Shown: positions 16,701 through 20,450 of the stretch, piece by piece
Layout: every line of letters starts with the position of its first letter
How positions within the stretch are numbered: the first letter of the stretch is position 1
NCBI GenBank assembly: GCA_031552825.1
Contig: JAVBMD010000043.1
Coordinates: forward strand, 1 to 20,450
DNA: 20,450 nucleotides
DNA from: WQXF01 sp031552825
GTDB taxonomy: Bacteria; Bacillota; Clostridia; Christensenellales; Aristaeellaceae
Direction of reading: 5' to 3'
Position numbers and translations under genes: made by a program
Notes under the pieces: model-generated
Database searches by the model: none
What the model was told of the DNA's origin: nothing
What the model saw: the letters and a program-made list of their open reading frames with translations, nothing else

Positions 16701-17708
16701 AATCAGCCGCGAGAGCACGTTATCGGAGAAGATGGCCAAGCCGCGCGCCGTCGCGCCGTTGAGCCACAGCACCAGCAGATAGCCCGGCGGATAATCGCAG
16801 AAATAGCCGTCCTGATAAAACCTTCCGGGACCCATATCCACCATGCGCGCCGACCAAGCGTTAAAGCAGCCGACGTCCGTCGCATAGCCGGGCGACAGCA
16901 GCGCCACCACCACGCGCAACACCAGCGCCAGCCCCAACAGCGCCCACACGGTATGCGGCCAAAGGCGGTCTTCTGCGCGCATCAGCGGCGAAGGATGCAT
17001 CGCCGCGCGGCGCACGCCCACCGCCAGCACGATAAATGCCGCGCCCACCAGCATCAGCAGCCAGAACACCTCGATGCCCGGCTTGCCGGTCGCGGTTTTT
17101 GCCTCGCTGCGCGTCGGCTCGGCCTTCAGGCTGGGCAGCACCTCCGCGCCCGCGGGGATGTCGGCAGCCTCGACGGCCTCGACCTCCACCGCGTCGAACC
17201 ACGCCTTGCCGATGGTCTCCGAGCCGTAGCCGCCCAGCCGCGCCATCAGCACCAGCTCTTTCTGATCCGCGCCGGTGTAGCCGTAGAGCTCGATGGGCAC
17301 CCAAGCGCCTTTGGTATCATGTACATCGGGCGAGGTGCCGTAGATATCTTTCACCGAAAGGTTGGCGCCCTTGTTGGCCGGATCGCAGCCCTCGGCGCGC
17401 ACCATGCAACGGAAGCGGTAAAGCGTCTTGGGCGTGACGGCGATCCGCTGCTCCCAGCGCGCGTCGTTTGGCGATACGTTCTCCACGAAGCCGCTGGCCT
17501 CGCCCTCGTAGGCCTCGCCGGAACGCTCCACGTAGGAGATGCCTTCGTCCATCTGCCACATGCCCGGCACCCACTTGGCCGGATAATCGCCGTTCATCTG
17601 CTCAAAGCCGCCGTTCACTGCCAAGTTCTCCGCCAACGCAGCGGACGCGCAGCAGCACAGCAGGCCGCAAAGGCCGATGCAGATCATCGCTCGAAGAAGT
17701 TTACGCAA
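13764..17708 (-). CDS. Giant membrane protein: two GT-C glycosyltransferases fused, with two lectin-like modules
   Basis: A 1314-residue exported, polytopic protein in one unbroken frame. Order: signal peptide (1-26, cleavage after ALA); a beta-rich module (27 to about 180, NLAVNGGFE...) resembling carbohydrate-binding modules; a membrane segment (213-232); a first GT-C module (about 250-640) like Gpi18/PIG-M mannosyltransferases, with YATDVGCFNAW (Asp278), CDYPPGY (304-310) and MHERYLLPA (569-577); a cytoplasmic basic linker (650-690); a membrane segment (695-711); an F5/8 type C-like module (about 717-845, ending ARYLRLTASGAGLSLGEVAFHN); then a PMT-type O-mannosyltransferase (about 880-1314) with FDEIYHARTGYEH (886-898), EWTHPPLGK (906-914), FTQSRIATIDSY and SSWPIIGKPMWYYS. 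Such enzymes use polyprenyl-phosphate sugars outside the membrane. Acceptors are unknown. The start is a TTG with GGGGAG seven bases upstream; it lies 16 bases after yraN. Confidence 0.93.
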   Translation of the reverse strand: MRKLLRAMICIGLCGLLCCCASAALAENLAVNGGFEQMNGDYPAKWVPGMWQMDEGISYVERSGEAYEGEASGFVENVSPNDARWEQRIAVTPKTLYRFRCMVRAEGCDPANKGANLSVKDIYGTSPDVHDTKGAWVPIELYGYTGADQKELVLMARLGGYGSETIGKAWFDAVEVEAVEAADIPAGAEVLPSLKAEPTRSEAKTATGKPGIEVFWLLMLVGAAFIVLAVGVRRAAMHPSPLMRAEDRLWPHTVWALLGLALVLRVVVALLSPGYATDVGCFNAWSARMVDMGPGRFYQDGYFCDYPPGYLLVLWLNGATARGLAIFSDNVLSRLIFRGAPILCDLCGAYLLYRISRKQLGDRAALGLLALYAFNPAAIVTGAAWGQVDAVLALGLACTVWLVVRRKWQWALPVYTLCVLLKPQALMAGPLGLLALIIELVQDRENMRHCLRRVGVGAAAALLLAAAVVLPFWGQQQPDWLIRKYAGTMGYYDYATVNAANLFYLLGGNWTKFAQPVFFGITWQVLGIVGMALVFACVVALYLRAKEAGMLWSCSALLFAGLFLFGMMMHERYLLPAILLLGGAYAYKRDVRTLIVLVGYSVTMLINTGMVLAFEHLIAPHVWIGKLLAAVNLLLFALQVWTAWEQAWRGRVREQLWPPKRREAKQNPKAQTAYNAYADALLHPRDHRLRLTRFDGLILAAITLAYSALAFQGLGETRAPQEFWQPGSPQEQVIFDLEESREFVLYYYGGISPTAFTIATSEDGEEWSQEFNARLDGGECFRWQAYAYPQYDENGEQKMNAQGEAQWQSGPVDAGKMQARYLRLTASGAGLSLGEVAFHNLEGGVWPIAEVRSGSGVTERSQPLAMLTDEQDTVPELPGYLNGTYFDEIYHARTGYEHLNNIHTFEWTHPPLGKVLIMLAIQVFGMTPFGWRFAGTLIGVLMLPAMYLLAKQLWKRTDAAVFTTLLLALDCMHFTQSRIATIDSYPVLFIMLMYLFMFRYAQMSIYHQPLRKTLLPLALSGLATALAIASKWIGLYAATGLALIFFYTVYRRIAERRYAVGTGDEALIRQTENCARDVSLTLAWCVLWFIVVPALIYYFSYYWQLRPDGGLSWERFWNTQESMFRYHSQLKDSHPYQSKWSSWPIIGKPMWYYSTQRLAGGKASTILAFGNPAVWWGGLVALLTTLALAVVYAVRDARARLARKAADFGEWQRDMLRVAAMLLIGFAAQYVPWMLVPRSTYIYHYFASVPFIILCMGQCALWGFRGREKLGRWVCVGYLLLTLIAFIGYFPFASGVPMSIGWAEAMQWAFRLPY

Positions 17709-17724
17709 TCGTCGACTCCCCTTC

Positions 17725-18099
17725 CTAGAAAAAGCCTTTGCCGCGCCGGGGCGGCTTGTACGGAAACGCGTTGGGCAGATGCGTGACGCGCTGCCCCTGA
17801 ATCTCCAGCACGTCGAAGCGCACCGGCGTGCCCATTTGCTGGGTTTCGATCAGGTAGCGCAGCGCCACGGCGCAGATGCGCCGCTGCTTCTCGGCGGTCA
17901 CCGCCGCACGCCCGGTACCGTAGTGGGCGTTAGCGCGGCGCTTAACCTCCACGAACACGGTGTACGCGCCGTCGCGCATCACCAGATCCACCTCGCCGCC
18001 TGCGTAGCGCAGGTTCTGGCGGATCAGCGTCATGCCGCGCGCCACCAAGTAGGCGGCGGCGACGCCCTCGCCCTGCGCGCCCAAATCCGAATGATTCAT
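17725..18099 (-). CDS. yraN: YraN family protein (UPF0102), predicted nuclease fold
   Basis: A 124-residue protein of the widespread UPF0102 family, whose function is not established. The core matches a PD-(D/E)XK-like nuclease site: GGEVDLVMRDG (Glu36, Asp38) and VFVEVKRR (Glu51, Lys53). The N terminus LGAQGEGVAAAYLVARGMTLIRQNLR is typical. Its ATG (18097-18099) overlaps the rnhB stop as ATGA. The rnhB-yraN pairing is common in bacteria and has led to suggestions of a role in nucleic-acid processing, but that is inference. Confidence 0.94.
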   Translation of the reverse strand: MNHSDLGAQGEGVAAAYLVARGMTLIRQNLRYAGGEVDLVMRDGAYTVFVEVKRRANAHYGTGRAAVTAEKQRRICAVALRYLIETQQMGTPVRFDVLEIQGQRVTHLPNAFPYKPPRRGKGFF

Positions 18100-18725
18100 G
18101 CGCGTTCCCCCAGTATCTTGCCCAAAAAGCTGCGACGGTGGATCGGCGAAGGCCCAAGCGCGCGAATCGCCGCGATATGCTCTGCCGTGCCGTATCCCTT
18201 ATGCTTGGCGAGACCGTAGCCGGGATAGATGCCGTCCATCTCGCGCAGCGCACGATCCCGCGCCACCTTGGCGAGGATCGAGGCCGCCGCGATGCTGTAA
18301 CACCGGGCGTCGCCGCCCACCAACGTGCGCACCTCGCCGGGCAACGCCACGCTTTGGTTGCCATCCACGAGGAACAGCCCGCAGGGCGCGCCTTCGGCGG
18401 CGCGGCGCATGGCCAGCTTGGTGGCCTGCAAGATGTTCAGCTCGTCGATCTCGGCGACGCTGGCCTCGCCCACGTTCGCGAACAGCGCCGCCGCTAGGAT
18501 CTGTTCATACAGCATCTCGCGCTTATTCTCGCTGCATTTTTTCGAATCGTCCACGCCGAGGATCAGCGCGTCGGGCGGCATCACCACGCAGGCCGCCACC
18601 ACCGGGCCGCAGAGCGGGCCGCGCCCGGCCTCGTCTACCCCGGCGAAGGATACACCCTGCGCCCACAACTCCCGATCCAGCTGCGCCAGCGCCTCCAGCC
18701 GCGCTTTCGCTTTCTCCTCACGCAT
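18096..18725 (-). CDS. rnhB: Ribonuclease HII
   Basis: A 209-residue enzyme that cuts the RNA strand of RNA/DNA hybrids and removes single ribonucleotides from DNA. The active site is visible as VDEAGRGPLCGPVV (Asp30-Glu31 region), LGVDDSKK and LFLVDGN, with the GRG motif that senses the ribonucleotide. The C-terminal strings AAASILAKVARDR and YGLAKHKGYGTAEH are family hallmarks. I choose the ATG at 18723-18725, nine bases after GGAGG, overlapping the end of rbgA by eight bases. The frame extends to 18824 but only as a shadow of rbgA. It overlaps yraN by four bases. Confidence 0.97.
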   Translation of the reverse strand: MREEKAKARLEALAQLDRELWAQGVSFAGVDEAGRGPLCGPVVAACVVMPPDALILGVDDSKKCSENKREMLYEQILAAALFANVGEASVAEIDELNILQATKLAMRRAAEGAPCGLFLVDGNQSVALPGEVRTLVGGDARCYSIAAASILAKVARDRALREMDGIYPGYGLAKHKGYGTAEHIAAIRALGPSPIHRRSFLGKILGERA

Positions 18726-19611
18726 CGTTTGGCGCCTCCTTGGCCTGTGCGGCTGGCTTCGCGGGCCTTTGCGCCGGAGGCTTCTCCAGCGAAATCCTGC
18801 CCAGCCTGCCCGCGCGGAACTCATCGAGCACCAGCGCCGCGCCGCGCGCCGTGTCCATCACCCCGCCGGGCAGCAGCCATCCCCGGCCGCGGCAGGCGTT
18901 CTCCAGCAGCGCCTGCCCCTCGCCGTAGGGAGCGGTCAGGCGGAAGCGCTCCACCACCGCGCTCTCGCGCAGCACAAGCAGTTCCTCCAGCAAGCGCTGG
19001 GCAAGCTGCTCCTGATCCATGATTACATCGCGGATGGTGCCCACGTAGGCCAGCCGCCGCGCCGCCGCGGTGTCCTCCAGCTTCGGCCACAGCAGGCCGG
19101 GGGTATCGAGCAATTCCAAGTAGGGCGTGATGCGCACCCACTGGTTGGCGCGGGTGACGCCGGGGCGGTCGCCGGTCTTGGCGACGGCCTGTCCGCGCAG
19201 GCAGTTAATCAGCGTGGACTTGCCCACATTGGGCACGCCGACCACCAGCGCGCGCACCGTTTTGCGCACGCCGCGCGCCGCCTGATGCGCCACCGCGTCG
19301 GCCACGGTACGCTCGATGGCCGCCAGAATTTCCTTCGGCTTGCCGCGCGAGGCGACGAAGGAAACCGCGCCCAACCCCTGCCGCGCGAAGTGCTGCATCC
19401 AAGCGCGGGTGACGGTTTCCTCGGCCAAATCGGCCTTGTTGAGCACCACCACGCGCTTTTTGTGCGCGCAGAGGGCGTCCAAATCCGGGTTGCGGCTGGC
19501 GGCCGGAAGGCGTGCGTCGCACAGCTCCAGCACCACGTCCACGCGCCCGAGTTGATCCTTAAGCAGACGCTTCGCGCGCGCCATATGTCCGGGATACCAT
19601 TGTATCTGCAT
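18718..19611 (-). CDS. rbgA: Ribosome biogenesis GTPase RbgA (YlqF)
   Basis: A 297-residue circularly permuted GTPase needed for late assembly of the 50S subunit. The permuted order is plain: G4 NKAD (58-61) and G5 ASRG (87-90) come before G1 GVPNVGKST (125-133), G2 Thr153 in RPGVTR, and G3 DTPG (169-172). The opening MQIQWYPGHMARAKR is the family signature. The C-terminal domain is followed by an Ala/Pro/Lys-rich tail (PPAQRPAKPAAQAKEAPNDA). The ATG at 19609-19611 has AAAGGAG five bases upstream; the longer frame to 19656 is not supported. It heads the long operon, next to rplS as in Bacillus, a fitting neighbour for a 50S assembly factor. Confidence 0.97.
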   Translation of the reverse strand: MQIQWYPGHMARAKRLLKDQLGRVDVVLELCDARLPAASRNPDLDALCAHKKRVVVLNKADLAEETVTRAWMQHFARQGLGAVSFVASRGKPKEILAAIERTVADAVAHQAARGVRKTVRALVVGVPNVGKSTLINCLRGQAVAKTGDRPGVTRANQWVRITPYLELLDTPGLLWPKLEDTAAARRLAYVGTIRDVIMDQEQLAQRLLEELLVLRESAVVERFRLTAPYGEGQALLENACRGRGWLLPGGVMDTARGAALVLDEFRAGRLGRISLEKPPAQRPAKPAAQAKEAPNDA

Positions 19612-19663
19612 GCGGTCTCCTTTGCGGCATCGCTTCCAGCCGTAACCAATCGGCAACGGATCT

Positions 19664-19692
19664 ATTGTAGCAGAGCATCAGAAAAGCCGCAA
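19664..19692 (-). promoter_or_regulatory. Candidate promoter of the rbgA operon
   Basis: The minus strand has TTGCGG (19687-19692), a 17-base spacer and TACAAT (19664-19669). The -35 box lies in the stem of the rplS terminator. The leader to the rbgA ATG would be about 47 bases. The -10 is strong; the -35 matches only three of six. Confidence 0.6.
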
Positions 19693-19709
19693 GCGGATGC
19701 TCGCGGCTT
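19682..19709 (-). terminator. Intrinsic terminator of rplS
   Basis: In the minus-strand RNA, AAGCCGC (19703-19709) pairs with GCGGCUU (19684-19690) across a 12-base loop, leading into UUUUC. It starts about 15 bases after the rplS stop. The uridine run is short, so some readthrough into rbgA is plausible. Confidence 0.7.
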
Positions 19710-19724
19710 GAAGGTTTCGGTTGC

Positions 19725-20075
19725 TTAGCGGGTGGTAAGTTCCTTGATCTTGGCGGCCTTGCCCGACAGCGCACGCAGGTAGTACAGCTTCGCACGGCGC
19801 ACTTTACCACGGCGGATTACCTCGATGCGATCCACGCGCGGCGAATGCAGCGGGAAGGTGCGCTCCACGCCGATGCCGTAAGACATGCGGCGGACGGTGA
19901 AGGTCTCACGAACGCTGCCGTTGCGCTTGGCCATCACGGTGCCTTCAAAGGCCTGCAGGCGCTCGCGGCTGCCCTCGACAACCTTCACGAACACGCGTAT
20001 GGTATCGCCGATAGAAAACTTCGGTAGGTCACTGCGCAGTTGCTCACGCTCCAGAGAACGGATGATTTCGCTCAT
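19725..20075 (-). CDS. rplS: 50S ribosomal protein L19
   Basis: A 116-residue ribosomal protein at the interface of the two subunits. Family strings: FSIGDTIRVFVKVVEGSRERLQAFEGTVMAKRNG, FTVRRMSYGIGVERTFPLHSPRVDRIEVIRRGKVRRAKLYYLR. Length is normal. The start ATG (20073-20075) lies nine bases after GGAG; a GTG two codons earlier is too close to that site. It has its own promoter and a structured leader. The usual upstream neighbour trmD is not in the window; a terminator and structured repeat lie there instead. Confidence 0.98.
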   Translation of the reverse strand: MSEIIRSLEREQLRSDLPKFSIGDTIRVFVKVVEGSRERLQAFEGTVMAKRNGSVRETFTVRRMSYGIGVERTFPLHSPRVDRIEVIRRGKVRRAKLYYLRALSGKAAKIKELTTR

Positions 20076-20147
20076 TTGCACGATCTCCTTTCCTCATAGA
20101 CGTTCGTATCGCGAATACCGCGCAGAGGACCGTCCGTATAAACAGCG
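20076..20147 (-). ncRNA. Candidate L19 leader (ribosomal protein autoregulatory RNA)
   Basis: The roughly 70-base untranslated leader of rplS can fold. Minus-strand GACG (20131-20134) pairs with CGTC (20099-20102), and the stem continues with ATA/TAT after a 2-base bulge. Inside, GTAT/ATAC (20115-20118 with 20106-20109) closes a 5-base loop. Firmicutes are known to have an L19 leader that controls rplS. The position fits, but I cannot align it to the covariance model here. Confidence 0.42.
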
Positions 20148-20153
20148 GTGTTA

Positions 20154-20182
20154 ATTGTAGCACGTCTTGCCGAACAGCGCAA
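20154..20182 (-). promoter_or_regulatory. rplS promoter
   Basis: The minus strand has TTGCGC (20177-20182), a 17-base spacer and TACAAT (20154-20159). Transcription would begin near 20147, giving the leader described above. Confidence 0.75.
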
Positions 20183-20251
20183 GTCCTATTTTCGCATTTT
20201 ACAGAGGGGCTACGCTGTTTTTTGTCAAATCCGGAAATCCGCGCGGCACAG

Positions 20252-20275
20252 AAAAAAGACCGGCTTGCGCCGATC
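20252..20275 (-). terminator. Strong intrinsic terminator upstream of rplS
   Basis: The minus-strand RNA reads GAUCGGC-GCAA-GCCGGUC followed by six uridines (20252-20257). It is a 7-bp stem with a GNRA-type tetraloop. One pair is G-U on the minus strand but a mismatch on the plus strand, fixing the direction. It ends a transcript coming from beyond the right edge or from the structured region at 20290-20450. Confidence 0.88.
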
Positions 20276-20282
20276 TCAGACC

Positions 20283-20450
20283 ATCAACAAAGTCGCGCAG
20301 ATGGGCTGCGAAGGTCCAGGGCGATCGCAAAGCCCTGGTCGCATCCGCAGATGCGAAATGCCTCGAAGCAAGGTTTGTAAGGAATTCCACCCTTTGCGAA
20401 GGGCGGCCAAAGGGCTTATCGCTCGCCCTTTGGAATCCTTCTCTACGCAT
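20283..20450. repeat. Tandem hairpin island, probable dispersed repeat or structured RNA
   Basis: No credible gene. Perfect hairpins follow one another: CGCAG/CTGCG (20296-20310), CCAGGGC/GCCCTGG (20316-20338), TCGCATC/GATGCGA (20339-20356), CCCTT/AAGGG (20390-20403) and CCAAAGGGC/GCCCTTTGG (20407-20433). An outer arm, AAGGAATTCC (20379-20388) with GGAATCCTT (20432-20440), could enclose the last two in a three-way junction. On the minus strand this leads into the terminator at 20252-20275. An 83-codon open frame on the minus strand across this region looks like translated palindromes. Confidence 0.6.

Noticed and set aside
13764..17708. Possibility that the glycosyltransferase is two genes merged by a sequencing error
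   Set aside because: The frame is continuous, the linker between the halves is basic and cytoplasmic-like as expected, and no second ribosome binding site with a signal or start was apparent near residue 690. It stays as one gene, with the caveat noted in the finding.
20199..20450. 83-codon minus-strand open frame at the right edge
   Set aside because: It runs through a set of perfect hairpins and an intrinsic terminator, so it looks like translated palindromic repeat, not a protein gene. A partial gene cannot be fully excluded.

Overview
The window reads as the chromosome of a high-GC member of the Clostridia (Bacillota). The evidence is strong GGAGG-type ribosome binding sites, frequent GTG and TTG starts, sigma-A type promoters with 17-base spacers, a CIRCE operator, and the gene order rplS-rbgA-rnhB...dprA-topA-trmFO-hslV-hslU, which resembles the Bacillus/Clostridium chromosome. 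A named species cannot be given from sequence alone. Every convincing gene lies on the minus strand, so the window is best read from its right end to its left end.

Right end (20450 to about 20250): no convincing gene. It holds a run of tightly packed hairpins ending in an intrinsic terminator. Next come rplS (ribosomal protein L19) with its own promoter and a structured leader, then a terminator whose stem contains the -35 box for the next unit. A tightly packed run follows: rbgA (50S assembly GTPase), rnhB (RNase HII), yraN, a 1314-residue double glycosyltransferase, yifB/comM, dprA, topA and trmFO. Most junctions overlap by 4 to 8 bases or are very short. The exceptions are a 14-bp hairpin between the glycosyltransferase and yifB and a smaller one between dprA and topA. 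Then hslV and hslU form a two-gene ATP-dependent protease unit with its own promoter. Usual companions in Bacillus (xerC between trmFO and hslV, codY after hslU) are missing.

Left third (5562 to 1): an orphan AraC-type response regulator, a MacB/LolD-type ABC ATPase without a permease gene in the window, htpG under a perfect CIRCE operator and a near-consensus promoter, and a secreted protein of unknown function with a 9-bp minisatellite. The first 166 bases contain a repeat-like element with 12-bp terminal inverted repeats and two perfect hairpins. A 12-base string (ATCAACAAAGTC) is shared by the left and right non-coding ends.

Functionally the window is mostly housekeeping: ribosome assembly, RNA/DNA hybrid removal, DNA uptake and recombination, supercoiling, tRNA modification and protein quality control. 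The least ordinary items are the tandem GT-C glycosyltransferase carrying two lectin-like modules inside the housekeeping operon, the structured repeats at both ends, the CIRCE-controlled htpG, and the secreted minisatellite protein. I saw no CRISPR array, phage, transposase, defence system, rRNA or tRNA gene.
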